Shown one piece after another: positions 25,799 through 35,226 of a stretch of DNA of 64,000 nucleotides. Every line of letters begins with the position of its first letter. The first letter of the stretch is position 1. Origin of the DNA: JAOPZW01 sp963851295 (lineage in GTDB: Bacteria > Actinomycetota > Thermoleophilia > Solirubrobacterales > Solirubrobacteraceae); assembly GCA_963851295.1 (NCBI GenBank), contig CAWKOS010000010.1, positions 279,986-343,985 on the forward strand. The letters are read 5' to 3'. Under the pieces are notes generated by a model. It worked only from the letters and a program-made list of their open reading frames with translations, did no database searches and was not told the origin of the DNA. Both the position numbers and the translations under genes were made by a program.

Positions 25799-26673
25799 CA
25801 GATAAACGGCGTGCGGTAGCGCACGGCGCCGCGCAGGGCGACGACCAGCTCGGCGAGGTCGACGACGGGCGCGACGGGCAGCCGCCGCCGGACGTGCCAC
25901 AGGTACGGCAGCCAGGCCACCGGGCGGCGCGCGAGCAGCGCGACCGTGAGCCAGAGGTGCGACGGCTTCCAGAAGACGCCGAGGGTCAGGTGGCGGCGGA
26001 CGGACGGATGGCGGCGCACGACGTACGCGAGGTGTTGCCAGCGCCAGAGCCCGCTGAGCGCGGCACCCAGGCCGGGGCGCGTGACGGCGTGCCAGACGAC
26101 GGCGCCCGGCGCCGCGACGAGCGGCGCCCCGCCCGCGCGGGCGCGCAGGAAGAGGTCGGTGTCCTCGCCGGCGGCGTCGGGGAGGTCGGGGAAGCCGCCC
26201 AGCGCCTCGAGCAGCACGCGCGGGTAGGCGATGTTGCACGTCTGGCCGAAGGGCGACGGAGGATCGATGTGCTGGGTGCGGGCCAGCGGCCCGCGCAGGC
26301 GGTGCGCCTCCTCGGGGTCGGGGCGCGTGGCGCCCTGCACGACCGCGCCGTCGCGCGCGGCGGTCACGAGGCCCTCCAGCCACTCGGGCGCCGGGCGGCA
26401 GTCGTCGTCGGTGAAGGCGACGAGCGGCGCCCGCGCCTCGCGCCAGCCGACGTTGCGCTTGGCGCCCGGCCCCGCGCTCCCCGGCGCCAGGCGCTCGAAG
26501 CGCACGCCGCGCTCGCGCAGCAGGGCGGCCGACTCCTCGCCCGCGTCGTCGAGGACCACGATCAGCTCGAAGTCGCGCCGGGTCTGGGCCTCGAGCGCGT
26601 CGAGCAGGCGGCGCAGGCGCGCCGGGCGCTCGTGGGAGGCAACGACGACGCTGACCGCCGGTGCCCGCGTCAT
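25798..26673 (-). CDS. GT2 glycosyltransferase (tandem paralogue)
   Basis: 291-aa GT-A enzyme. It has VVVASHERPARLRRLLDALE, FTDDDCRPAPEW with the DxD, CNIAYPRVLLEALGGF and GEDTDLFLRAR. The motifs and spacing match the downstream GT2, so the pair arose by tandem duplication. A hydrophobic stretch at ~225-255 suggests membrane contact. ATG start at 26673 overlaps the dehydratase gene stop. Confidence 0.87.
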   Translation of the reverse strand: MTRAPAVSVVVASHERPARLRRLLDALEAQTRRDFELIVVLDDAGEESAALLRERGVRFERLAPGSAGPGAKRNVGWREARAPLVAFTDDDCRPAPEWLEGLVTAARDGAVVQGATRPDPEEAHRLRGPLARTQHIDPPSPFGQTCNIAYPRVLLEALGGFPDLPDAAGEDTDLFLRARAGGAPLVAAPGAVVWHAVTRPGLGAALSGLWRWQHLAYVVRRHPSVRRHLTLGVFWKPSHLWLTVALLARRPVAWLPYLWHVRRRLPVAPVVDLAELVVALRGAVRYRTPFI

Positions 26674-27638
26674 GCGAGCGCCGCCGGGTGCTCGCGGTAC
26701 CAGGCGACGGTCCGCGCCAGGCCCTCGTCCAAGTCGACCCGCGGCACCCAGCCCGTCAGGGCGCGCAGCTTGGACGCGTCGACCCACTGGCGGTCGATCT
26801 CGCCCGCCGGGGTGCCTTCGCCGCGGACGTCGGGCCGCACGTCGGCGCCGGCGGCGCGGCAGACCGCCTCGACCACCTCACGCACCGGCCACGAGCGCCC
26901 GGACCCGGCGTTGAACGCCTCCCCGCGCGCGCTCTCGCCGTCGCGGTCGAGCGCCTCGGCGATGGCCAGGTAGGCGGCGACCGCGTCCTCGACGTAGAGG
27001 AAGTCGCGCTCGGGGGAGCCGTCGGAGCGGATCACCGGCGCGCGGCCGGTCAGCGCGGCGGCGACCGCCTCCGGGATCAGCCGCGAGCGGTTGAGGTCGC
27101 CGCCGCCGTAGAGGTTGGCGAAGCGCGTCACCGCGACCGGCAGCCCGTAGCTGTGCCAGTAGGAGCGCGCGACGAGGTCGGCGCACGCCTTGGAGACGTC
27201 GTAGGGGAAGCGGGCGCGCAGCTCGTAGCCCTCGCGGTAGGGCAGCTCGTCGTGGCTGCCGTAGGCCTTGTCCGAGGAGGCGACGACCACGCGCGCGACG
27301 CCGTGGCGCCGGCAGGCCTCCAGGAGCGTCCACGTGCCGCGGACGTTGGTCTCCCACGTCGACAGCGGCGAGCGCTGGGCGGTGCCGACGATCGTCTGCG
27401 CCGCGAGGTGGAAGACGGTGTCGACCTCCTCCTCGCCGACGGCGCGCTCGAGCAGCTCGAGGTCGCGGACGTCGCCGCGCACGATCGTGCAGCGCGTGTC
27501 GGTGCCCTCCAACGTCAGCGCGCTCGTCGCGAGCTCGTCGCGCTGGAGCACCGCGACGCGCGCGCCGCGCTCGAGCAGCGCCCGGCACAGCCACGAGCCG
27601 AGCAGCCCGTAGGCGCCGGTGACGAAGACCGATCTCAT
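26670..27638 (-). CDS. NAD-dependent sugar-nucleotide dehydratase/epimerase, CDP-glucose 4,6-dehydratase-like
   Basis: 322-aa extended SDR. NAD motif FVTGAYGLLGSW at residues 5-16; ASSDKAYG holds the Asp-Lys typical of 4,6-dehydratases of the RfbG group; YDVSK is the catalytic Tyr-x3-Lys. Two genes upstream lies rfbF, which makes CDP-glucose, so CDP-glucose to CDP-4-keto-6-deoxyglucose is the best guess. It is shorter than typical RfbG (~355 aa), so another NDP-sugar epimerase role stays possible. Confidence 0.78.
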   Translation of the reverse strand: MRSVFVTGAYGLLGSWLCRALLERGARVAVLQRDELATSALTLEGTDTRCTIVRGDVRDLELLERAVGEEEVDTVFHLAAQTIVGTAQRSPLSTWETNVRGTWTLLEACRRHGVARVVVASSDKAYGSHDELPYREGYELRARFPYDVSKACADLVARSYWHSYGLPVAVTRFANLYGGGDLNRSRLIPEAVAAALTGRAPVIRSDGSPERDFLYVEDAVAAYLAIAEALDRDGESARGEAFNAGSGRSWPVREVVEAVCRAAGADVRPDVRGEGTPAGEIDRQWVDASKLRALTGWVPRVDLDEGLARTVAWYREHPAALA

Positions 27639-28360
27639 CGCGGCCGGGATCCTTCCAGCACCGCGTACCAGCCCGACATCTCGCGCCGCGCGGGCGGGCG
27701 CACGAGCCGCCGCAGGCGCACGTCGACGAGGCCCGCCGTCCACGCCCACGCCTTCAGCAGCGACAGGTTGGGCAGCCACCAGTTGAAGTCCGAGCGCAGC
27801 GGCGAGAAGGCGCCCACGGGACGGCGCGGGTGGGCGAGCGTCATGCGCACCGAGAAGGGCTCCATCTGCACGAGCCGTCCGCCGGGCACGAGCGCGCCGC
27901 GCACCCGCTCCAGCGCGCCGACGGGATCGCGCAGGTGCAGCATGAGCGCGCCCGCGAACGCGAGGTCGACCGGGCCGCCGATCGCCTCGGCCGTCAGCTC
28001 GCGCACGTCGCAGACGACGCGCTCGACGCCCGACCCCAGCGCCTCGCGGGCGACCGCGAAGCCGGCGCCGAGCTCGACGCCCCAGTCGCCGGCCCGCGCG
28101 CGCAGCCGCTCGCGCTGCGGCGGCGGCCACTGGGCGTCGTCGAGCGCCTCGACGTCGATGGCCACGACCTGCGCCCCGCGGCGCTCGAGCTCGAAGGCCC
28201 AGAAGCCGTCGAAGGTGCCGACGTCGAGCGCGCGCAGGCCGCGGAGGTCGGCGGGGAGCACCTTGGCCGCGATCGGGCGGTGGTCGACGCGGCCTGGCGT
28301 CACGAGCCCGGGCGCGAGCTCGATCGAGTGATACCAGTGGCGCACGCCCGCGACGCTCAC
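27635..28360 (-). CDS. SAM-dependent methyltransferase (CmoB/DUF1698-like fold)
   Basis: 241-aa methyltransferase. It starts VRHWYHSIELAPGL; the SAM loop region is ALDVGTFDGFWAFELERRGA. It resembles the DUF1698/CmoB group by motif, but its place between rfbF and the dehydratase suggests a sugar substrate. It shares N-terminal and SAM-site motifs with the methyltransferase at 52276-52986. GTG start at 28360 overlaps the rfbF stop (GTGA). Confidence 0.8.
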   Translation of the reverse strand: MSVAGVRHWYHSIELAPGLVTPGRVDHRPIAAKVLPADLRGLRALDVGTFDGFWAFELERRGAQVVAIDVEALDDAQWPPPQRERLRARAGDWGVELGAGFAVAREALGSGVERVVCDVRELTAEAIGGPVDLAFAGALMLHLRDPVGALERVRGALVPGGRLVQMEPFSVRMTLAHPRRPVGAFSPLRSDFNWWLPNLSLLKAWAWTAGLVDVRLRRLVRPPARREMSGWYAVLEGSRPR

Positions 28361-29067
28361 GCCCACGTCTTCCACGGCGCCTCCCCGCTCGCCCACAGGT
28401 CGTTGAGCAGGACGGCGTCCTTGTAGGTGTCCATGCAGTCCCAGAAGCCCTCGTGGCGGTAGGCCCGCAGCTGGCCGTCGGCAGCCAGCGTCTCCAGCGG
28501 CTCGCGCTCGAGCACGGAGTCCTCGCGCAGGCGGTCGAGGACCGCCGGCTCCAGGCAGAAGAAGCCGCCGTTGATCCAGTGCTCGGAGCGCGGCTTCTCG
28601 CGAAAGCCGGTGACCACGCCGCCGCCGTCGAGCTCGGTGACGCCGAACTGCAGCTCGGGGCGCACGACGGTCATGGTCGCCTGCGCGCCGTGGTCGCGAT
28701 GGAAGCCCAGCAGCGCGCGCAGGTCGAGGTCGGCGACGCCGTCGGCGTAGGTGGCGCAGAACGTCGCGCCGCGCAGGCGCTCGCCCACGCGGGCGATGCG
28801 TCCTCCGGTGGGCGTGTCGAGGCCGGTGTCGACGCACGTCACGCGCGCCCCCGCGGGCGCTCCCGCGCGGGCGAAGGCCTCGACCTGCTCGCCGAGGTAG
28901 CCGGTGCACAGCACGAAGTCCTCGAAGCCCTGGCTGGCGTAGAGCGCCATCACGTGCCACAGGATCGGCCGCCCGCCGATCTCGACGAGCGCCTTGGGGA
29001 TCGCGCGGGTGTGCTCCTGCAGCCGGGTCCCGCGCCCGCCGCAGAGGATGACGACCGTGGGCAGCAT
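28357..29067 (-). CDS. rfbF: Glucose-1-phosphate cytidylyltransferase
   Basis: 236-aa nucleotidyltransferase. CGGRGTRLQEHT is the nucleotide loop; KALVEIGGRPILWHVM, TGGRI, TYADGVAD-like ATYADGVADLD, EKPRSEHWINGGFF and the end GFWDCMDTYKDAVLLNDLW-GEAPWKTW are typical of RfbF. It makes CDP-glucose from glucose-1-phosphate and CTP, the first step to CDP-deoxysugars. It is the first gene of the minus-strand glycan operon; only 24 bases separate it from a divergent methyltransferase gene. Confidence 0.92.
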   Translation of the reverse strand: MLPTVVILCGGRGTRLQEHTRAIPKALVEIGGRPILWHVMALYASQGFEDFVLCTGYLGEQVEAFARAGAPAGARVTCVDTGLDTPTGGRIARVGERLRGATFCATYADGVADLDLRALLGFHRDHGAQATMTVVRPELQFGVTELDGGGVVTGFREKPRSEHWINGGFFCLEPAVLDRLREDSVLEREPLETLAADGQLRAYRHEGFWDCMDTYKDAVLLNDLWASGEAPWKTWA

Positions 29068-29091
29068 CAGGCGGCGCCATCATGTCAAGGC

Positions 29092-29743
29092 GTGCACGAC
29101 CCGCAGCGCAGTCACCGGGCGCATGCCTACGAGAACCCGCGCCCCGAGGTCGCGGCCCTGGTGCCGCGCAGCGCGCGGCGGATCCTCGACCTCGGCTGCT
29201 CCTCCGGGGGCGCTGGGCGCGGCGCTCAAGGCCCGCCAGGAGGCGCACGTCACCGGCATCGAGATCGACGCCGGCTACGCGCGCGACGCCGAGCGCCGCC
29301 TGGATCGCGTCGTGCACGCCGACGTCGAGGCCGCCGACCTCGACGGCCTCGGGCGCTTCGACTGCCTGATCGCCGCCGACGTGCTCGAGCACCTGCGCGA
29401 CCCGTGGACGGCATTGCGGCGCTACGCCGGCCTGCTCGACGCCGGCGGCGCCGCCGTGGTGAGCCTGCCCAACGTCCGCCACTGGGAGACCTTCTGGCAG
29501 GTCGGCGTGCGCGGGACGTGGCCGCGGCGCTCGGAGGGCATCTTCGATCGCGACCACCTGCGCTGGTTCACGCTCGCCGACGCGCACGCGTTGATCGAGG
29601 GGGCGGGGCTGCGCGTCGAGGAGGTCGTGCGCGTCACGCGCCTGCGCCGGGCGCCGTCGCGGGTCGACCGCCTCGTCCCGGACCTGCCGGGCGTGCGCGC
29701 GCTGACCACCTTCCAGCACGTACTTGGCGCGCGCAAACCCTGA
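29092..29743 (+). pseudogene. SAM methyltransferase with a +1 frameshift
   Basis: Two frames together make one methyltransferase. Bases 29092-29210 (GTG start) encode the N-terminal part, ending RRILDLGCSSG. After the run of five G at 29206-29210 the protein continues in another frame as GALGAALKARQEAHVTGIE, VLEHLRDPW and so on to the stop at 29743. Four G instead of five would restore one frame of about 216 aa. Either the gene is broken or there is a base-calling error in the G run. Confidence 0.75.
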
Positions 29744-29777
29744 AGATCGGCCGCGGGCTGCCGATCACGGTGGACGG

Positions 29778-31058
29778 ATGTCCGCCCGCAGACACACGGC
29801 CCACGCGGAGGACCCCTTGCGGGCCGGCGAGCGCCGCTGTCGTCAGGTCCTGCAGCACCTTCCGGGCGCCGCGGTCGGCCTCTACGACCGCGATCTGCGC
29901 TGCCTGCTGCTCGAGGGGCCGCACCTGCAGGCCGCCGGCATCGACGGCGAGGCGATGATCGGCCGCCACGTCTCGGAGATCGTCTCCCGAGAGCTCTACG
30001 CGGCCACCGAGCCGATCGTCATCGCCGCCCTCGCCGGCCAGACCGGGCGGGTGGAGACGTTCTCCTCGGCGACCGGGACGACGCTCGTCGTCCAGGCCGC
30101 CCCCGTGCGCGCCGACGACGGATCGATCGAGGGCATCGTCGTGGTCTCGCGCGACGTCAGCGCCCAGCGCAGCGCCGAGCGCGCCGGCCGCGAGGCCGAG
30201 CGGCGCTTCGAGGTCGCCTTCGACCGCGCGCCGATCGGCATGGCCCTGATTGGCGTCGACGGCAGCGTGGAGCGCGTCAACGCCGCGCTGGCCTCGATCA
30301 CCGGGCGCTCGACGCAGGAGCTCGCGGCGCTGCGCCACGAGGAGCTGCTGCATCCCGAGGACGAGGACGTCGCCGCCGAGGCCTTCGCGACGCTGCTGGC
30401 CGACGACACCATGTCGACCGACCTGCGCATCCTCCACGCCGAGGGCCACCCGGTGTGGGTCGCGCTGCGCGCCACCATCGTCCGCGACGACGAGAACATC
30501 CCCCTCCACGTGCTCATCCAGGTCCAGGACATCACCGAGCGCCGCCGCCTCGAGGAGCAGCTGCGCCACCTCGCCGACCACGATCCGCTCACCGGCCTGC
30601 TCAATCGCCGCGGGATCGACCGCGCGCTGGCCGAGCACGTCGCACGCGGGCGCCGCTACGGCGCGCAGGGCGCCCTGCTCGTGCTCGACCTCGACGGCTT
30701 CAAGGCAGTCAACGACAGCCAGGGCCACGCCGCGGGCGACGAGCTCATCGTCCGCTGCGCGCGCGCCCTGCGCCACCGCCTGCGCGAGACCGACGTCCTC
30801 GGCCGCCTGGGCGGCGACGAGTTCGCCGTGCTGCTGCCGGCGGGCGGCGAGGACGACGCCCTCACGGTGGCCGACGCGGTCGTCGGCGTTATCCGCGGCG
30901 TCGGCGGCGTGACCGCGTCGGTCGGCCTCACCCTCTTCGGCGACGAGCCGACGTCCACGAGCGCGCTGGACCGCGCCGACATGGCGATGTATGCCGCCAA
31001 GCAGGCCGGCCGCGACCGCTACGCCCTCTCGCCCGGCTCGCTCCCCGCGACCGCCTGA
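29778..31058 (+). CDS. PAS-PAS-GGDEF diguanylate cyclase
   Basis: 426 aa. Two PAS domains lie at residues ~15-125 and ~140-260 (FDRAPIGMALIGVDGSVERVN is the second start, shown by RAPIGMALIGVDG). The GGDEF domain is at ~265-425. The active site is an intact GGDEF, and RETD five residues before it is an inhibitory I-site for c-di-GMP. It makes c-di-GMP in response to an unknown signal and looks soluble. The ATG at 29778 follows GGTGGA. The 3' end overlaps the convergent GT1 gene by 40 bases. Confidence 0.93.
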   Translation: MSARRHTAHAEDPLRAGERRCRQVLQHLPGAAVGLYDRDLRCLLLEGPHLQAAGIDGEAMIGRHVSEIVSRELYAATEPIVIAALAGQTGRVETFSSATGTTLVVQAAPVRADDGSIEGIVVVSRDVSAQRSAERAGREAERRFEVAFDRAPIGMALIGVDGSVERVNAALASITGRSTQELAALRHEELLHPEDEDVAAEAFATLLADDTMSTDLRILHAEGHPVWVALRATIVRDDENIPLHVLIQVQDITERRRLEEQLRHLADHDPLTGLLNRRGIDRALAEHVARGRRYGAQGALLVLDLDGFKAVNDSQGHAAGDELIVRCARALRHRLRETDVLGRLGGDEFAVLLPAGGEDDALTVADAVVGVIRGVGGVTASVGLTLFGDEPTSTSALDRADMAMYAAKQAGRDRYALSPGSLPATA

Positions 31059-32164
31059 GCCGCCGGGCCGCCGCCCACGGCGCTGCGCAGCGCCGATTCC
31101 AGGTGACGATGGAAGCGGGGCGCCGTGTGCTTGGCCGCGGTCGACAGCCCGCCCTCGCGCAGCCGCGCGCGCAGGTCGCGCTCGTCGGCCAGGCGCCGGA
31201 CCGCGGCCGCCACGGCGGCCGGGTCGTCGGGCTCGACGACCAGCGCGTTGACCCCGTCGAGCAGGTACTCGGCCGAGCCGCCGCGCGCGGTGGCGATGAC
31301 GGGGCGCCCGAGCGCCATCGCCTCGAGCGGCACGAGCCCCCACGGCTCCTCCCAGCGCGACGGGAAGACGACGGCGTCGGCGGCCGCGTAGACGAGCGGC
31401 AGGTCGCCGTGGGGCACGGCGCCGAGGACCCGCACCCGCGGCCCGGCGGCGCCGGCGCCCGGCACCTCGCCCGCCCCGGCGACGGTGAGCGTCGCCTGCG
31501 GCGGCAGCTGCCCGAGCGCGGCGAGCGCGACGTCGGCGCCCTTGCGCGGGTCAAGGCGCCCGACGAAGAGCAGCGACCACGACCACGGCGGCGAGGGGCG
31601 CGGCTGCCGGTACGCGTCCTCGACCCCGGGCGGCGCCACCGCCGTCGCCGCGAAGCGCCACGCGCTCGCCAGCGCGCGCCCGCGCGTGAAGTCGCTGACG
31701 AACAGGCACGTGCCCGGCGCCCGCAGCCGCGGGGCGCGCACGAGCCGTCGCCACTGGTCCACCCGCGGCCCGTAGAGCATCCAGTCGTCGTGGACGACGG
31801 CCACCGCGGGCAGGCGGTTGCGCGCGACGAGCGACATCGGCAGGCCGCCCATCGCGAAGAAGCCGATCGCGTCGGGCGCGAAACGGCGCACGTGCGCGGC
31901 CACCACCGCGCGGTCGTGGCGCTCGATCGCCCAGCGCTCGCGCACGGCGAGGCGGGGCCAGGCGTCGTCGCGCCAGTACCAGCGCAGCGCGCGATGGACG
32001 TCCGCATCCTCCTCCTCGACGCCGTCGGCGAAGACCGTGTCCGTGCACAGCACCCGCACCTCGTGCCCGCCCGCGCGCAGCGCCCGCACGGCCCCCTGCC
32101 AGACCAGCTCGTAGCCCCCCCGGTGCTGGGGCGGGTAGAGGTTGCCGAGGGTGAGGACGCGCAC
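31019..32164 (-). CDS. GT1/GT4-type glycosyltransferase
   Basis: 381-aa GT-B enzyme. The N-terminus RVLTLGNLYPPQHRGGYE is the acceptor-side glycine loop; LLFVGRLDPRKGADVAL is the inter-domain strand; EEPWGLVPLEAMALGRPVI is the donor site with E-x7-E. It sits 6 bases after a methyltransferase gene on the same strand. GTG start at 32164. It is likely part of surface glycan synthesis. Confidence 0.88.
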   Translation of the reverse strand: MRVLTLGNLYPPQHRGGYELVWQGAVRALRAGGHEVRVLCTDTVFADGVEEEDADVHRALRWYWRDDAWPRLAVRERWAIERHDRAVVAAHVRRFAPDAIGFFAMGGLPMSLVARNRLPAVAVVHDDWMLYGPRVDQWRRLVRAPRLRAPGTCLFVSDFTRGRALASAWRFAATAVAPPGVEDAYRQPRPSPPWSWSLLFVGRLDPRKGADVALAALGQLPPQATLTVAGAGEVPGAGAAGPRVRVLGAVPHGDLPLVYAAADAVVFPSRWEEPWGLVPLEAMALGRPVIATARGGSAEYLLDGVNALVVEPDDPAAVAAAVRRLADERDLRARLREGGLSTAAKHTAPRFHRHLESALRSAVGGGPAAQAVAGSEPGERA

Positions 32165-32170
32165 CGGCCC

Positions 32171-32836
32171 CTAGCGTCGCAGCCGCGCGCGCGCCAGGCG
32201 CGGCAGCTCGCGGGCCAGCGTGCGCGCGAGCTCGCGCGGCGGGACGCGCAGCGGGCCGATGCGCACGCCGTCGCGGGCCTCGTCGTAGCGGCGCTGGGCG
32301 GCCGCGAGCGACGGCAGGCGCTGCAGCGAGAGGTCGAGCTTCGTGCCCATCGCGCCGACCCCGACCACGACCGACGGGATGTCCGGGTCGCCGATGCCGG
32401 CCACCCAGACGTCGTCGAAGCCGGCCAGCAGCGAGCGCAGGCCCTCGGGCGTGAAGCGGAAGTAGTCGCTCGGGTAGCCGTGGATGCCGAAGAGCATCAC
32501 CGAGCTCAGCACGCACACGCCGCCGTCCCGGGCGGCCACCCGCGCCAGCTCGCGGCAGGCCGCCGGCGGGTCCTCGCAGTGCTCGAGCGTGTCCAGGCAG
32601 ATCGCCGTGCCCACCGAGCCGTCGGCGAGGCTCAGGGCGCGCAGATCCTCGACGCGGTCGACCCCCGGCCCCGGGCGCAGGTCGGTCCCCGTGAACTCGC
32701 GCCCGCCGAAGAGCGAGCGCAGGTCGCCGTCCTGGCCGGGCTCGACCTGCAGCGAGCCGAACTCGACCACCGGGTCGGGCAGCTCGACGACGGCCGCGAG
32801 GTCGGCCACGAAGGCCCGCGTGATGGGCTGCGCCAC
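32171..32836 (-). CDS. SAM-dependent methyltransferase-like protein
   Basis: 221 aa. VVEFGSLQVEPGQ stands at the SAM loop and TAICLDTLEHCEDP at the post-II motif; FGIHGYPSDYFRFTPEGL is common in glycan-cluster methyltransferases of the Methyltransf_11 type. The Gly-rich loop is weak (EFGSLQ), so SAM use is probable but not certain. GTG start at 32836. It is paired with the GT1 gene downstream. Confidence 0.7.
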   Translation of the reverse strand: MAQPITRAFVADLAAVVELPDPVVEFGSLQVEPGQDGDLRSLFGGREFTGTDLRPGPGVDRVEDLRALSLADGSVGTAICLDTLEHCEDPPAACRELARVAARDGGVCVLSSVMLFGIHGYPSDYFRFTPEGLRSLLAGFDDVWVAGIGDPDIPSVVVGVGAMGTKLDLSLQRLPSLAAAQRRYDEARDGVRIGPLRVPPRELARTLARELPRLARARLRR

Positions 32837-32881
32837 GGCACAAAGGTAGCTGCGCTTCGCGTCCTCTAGCCTCCCGCGGCC

Positions 32882-34252
32882 ATGCCCGTCCCCCCCGAGA
32901 TCTTCAAGGCCTACGACATCCGCGGCCTGCACGGCGAGCAGCTCGACGGCGAGGGCGCCGAGCAGATCGGCCGCGCCTTCGTGCGCGTGCTCGGGGGCCT
33001 GGCCGGCAAGCCGCCCGGCGAGCTGCGCATCGGGCTGGGGCGCGACATGCGCCTCACGGCGCCCGAGCTCGCGGCGCGCTACCGGGCGGGCATGGTCGCC
33101 GAGGGCGCGCACGTCCTCGACGCCGGGATGGTCGGCACCGAGATGCTCTACTTCCTCGTCGGCTCGCGCGGCCTCGACGGCGGGCTGATGTGCACCGCCT
33201 CGCACAACCCGAAGGCCTACACCGGCGCCAAGCTCGTGCGCGCGGGCGCCATCGCGCTGAGCGGCGACCAGGGCATCCAGGACATCCGCCGCGCGATCGA
33301 GGACGGCCTGGGCGAGCCGCCCGGCGGGGGCGGCGTCGAGGAGGTCGACGTCACCGCCGACTTCCAGGCCGCGGCGATGGCCTTCATCGACCCGGCCAAC
33401 GTCAGGCCGCTGAAGGTCGTCGTCGACGGCGGCAACGGCATGGCCGGCCCGATGGCCGGCCCGCTGCTCGAGCGCCTCGGCCTGGAGCTCGTCACCACCT
33501 ACTGGACGCCCGACGGCAGCTTCCCCGACCACGAGCCCAACCCGCTGCTGGAGGAGAACCGCCGCTTCATCGTCGACAAGGTCCGCGCGACGGGCGCCGA
33601 CCTCGGCATCGCCTGGGACGGCGACGCCGACCGCTGCTTCTTCATCGACGACACCGGGCGCTTCGTCGACGGCGACTTCCTCACCGCGATCCTGGCCGAG
33701 CACCTGCTGGCCAAGAGCGACGACGGGGCGGCGGTCCTCTACGACGTGCGCGCCTCGCGCGCCGTCGCCGACGTCGTCCGCCGCGCCGGCGGGACCGCCT
33801 ACGCCAACCGCGTCGGCCACGCTTTCTTCAAGACCCGCATGCGCGACGAGGGCGCGATCTTCGGCGGCGAGGTCTCCGGCCACTACTACTTCCACGAGTT
33901 CTACAACGCCGACTCGGGGACGATCCCGGCCCTGCTCGTGCTCGAGAAGCTCTCGGTCGAGGGCAGGCGCCTGAGCGAGCTGCTCGCGCCGTATCGGTCG
34001 AGCTACTTCATCTCGGGCGAGATCAACTCGGAGGTCGCCGACGGCGAGGCGAAGATGGCCGCGCTGCAGGAGCGCTACGCCGACGCGCGGATCTCCCACC
34101 TCGACGGCGTCAGCGTCGACTACGACGACTGGCACTTCAACGTCCGGGCCTCGAACACCGAGCCGCTGCTGCGCCTGTGCCTGGAGTCGCTCGTCTCCGA
34201 GGAGGACATGGAGCGCCGCCGCGACGAGGTGCTGGGCATGATCCGCGGGTGA
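32882..34252 (+). CDS. manB: Phosphomannomutase/phosphoglucomutase
   Basis: 456-aa alpha-D-phosphohexomutase. Phosphoserine loop CTASHNP (~residue 103), metal loop DGDADR (~247), sugar loop GEVSGHYYF (~333) and phosphate loop RASNTEP (~425) are all present. It interconverts the 6- and 1-phosphates of mannose or glucose and so feeds nucleotide-sugar synthesis (including RfbF). A TAGCCT box lies 9 bases before the ATG. The next gene overlaps by GTGA. Confidence 0.95.
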   Translation: MPVPPEIFKAYDIRGLHGEQLDGEGAEQIGRAFVRVLGGLAGKPPGELRIGLGRDMRLTAPELAARYRAGMVAEGAHVLDAGMVGTEMLYFLVGSRGLDGGLMCTASHNPKAYTGAKLVRAGAIALSGDQGIQDIRRAIEDGLGEPPGGGGVEEVDVTADFQAAAMAFIDPANVRPLKVVVDGGNGMAGPMAGPLLERLGLELVTTYWTPDGSFPDHEPNPLLEENRRFIVDKVRATGADLGIAWDGDADRCFFIDDTGRFVDGDFLTAILAEHLLAKSDDGAAVLYDVRASRAVADVVRRAGGTAYANRVGHAFFKTRMRDEGAIFGGEVSGHYYFHEFYNADSGTIPALLVLEKLSVEGRRLSELLAPYRSSYFISGEINSEVADGEAKMAALQERYADARISHLDGVSVDYDDWHFNVRASNTEPLLRLCLESLVSEEDMERRRDEVLGMIRG

Positions 34253-35217
34253 GCATCCACGCCCTCGCGATCCCGACGCCGTTCGCGGTCGGGCGCGTCA
34301 ACTGCTACCTCGTCGAGGACGACCCGCTCACGCTCGTCGACACCGGGCCGAACTCGGCGACCTCGCTGACCACGCTCGAGGCCGCCCTCGCCGAGCACGG
34401 GCGGCGCGTCGAGGACCTCGATCGCATCGTCATCACCCACCAGCACATCGACCACATCGGGCTGGTGGCGATCCTCGCGGACCGCTCGGGCGCCGAGGTC
34501 TGCGCGCTCGACGCGCTCGCGCCCTGGCTGGCGCGCTACTCGGAGGTCATGGAGGGCGACGACGCCTTCGCCGAGGCGATCATGCTCCGCCACGGCATCC
34601 CCGAGGAGGTCGTGATCGCGCTGCGGGCGGTGACGCGCTCCTTCCGCGCGTGGGGCGGGCGCTGCGAGGTGACGACGCCGCTGGCCGACGGCGCGCAGCT
34701 GCCCTTCGCCGGGCGCGCGTGGCGGGTGCACCACCGCCCGGGGCACTCGCCCTCGGACACGGTGTTCCACGACGAGTCCTCGGGCGAGCTCGTCGGCGGC
34801 GACCACCTCATCTCCCATATCTCCTCCAACCCGCTGATCTCGCGCCCGCTCGCGGGCGGCGACCCGGCCGACCGGCCCCAGGCGCTCGTCGCCTACCTGG
34901 CCTCGCTGCGGGCCACCCGCGCGATGGAGCTCGACGTCGTGCTCCCCGGCCACGGCGAGCCGGTCGCCGACCACCGCGCGCTCATCGACGAGCGCCTGCG
35001 GATGCACGAGCGCCGCGCGCGCAAGCTGCACCGCCTGATCGCCGAGCGTCCGCGCACCGCGCACGAGCTCGCCCAGGAGCTGTGGGGGAACGTCGCCGTC
35101 ACCCAGGCCTACCTGACGCTCAGCGAGGTCCTCGGCCACGTCGACCTGCTGCTGAACGACGGGCGCGCCGTCGAGCACGAGGACGGCGGCGTGGTGCGCT
35201 TCGCCGCCGCGCAGTAG
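34249..35217 (+). CDS. MBL-fold metallohydrolase with C-terminal winged helix
   Basis: 322-aa protein. The metal motif THQHIDHIG (HxHxDH) is at ~residue 64; further ligands are in HHRPGHSPSDT, GGDHLI and LPGHGEP. Residues ~255-320 form a helical, winged-helix-like tail found in LACTB2/PksB-like hydrolases. It likely cleaves a thioester or another hydrolysable bond. GTG start inside the manB stop. Confidence 0.88.
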   Translation: MSIHALAIPTPFAVGRVNCYLVEDDPLTLVDTGPNSATSLTTLEAALAEHGRRVEDLDRIVITHQHIDHIGLVAILADRSGAEVCALDALAPWLARYSEVMEGDDAFAEAIMLRHGIPEEVVIALRAVTRSFRAWGGRCEVTTPLADGAQLPFAGRAWRVHHRPGHSPSDTVFHDESSGELVGGDHLISHISSNPLISRPLAGGDPADRPQALVAYLASLRATRAMELDVVLPGHGEPVADHRALIDERLRMHERRARKLHRLIAERPRTAHELAQELWGNVAVTQAYLTLSEVLGHVDLLLNDGRAVEHEDGGVVRFAAAQ

Positions 35218-35226
35218 ATTTGCGCA

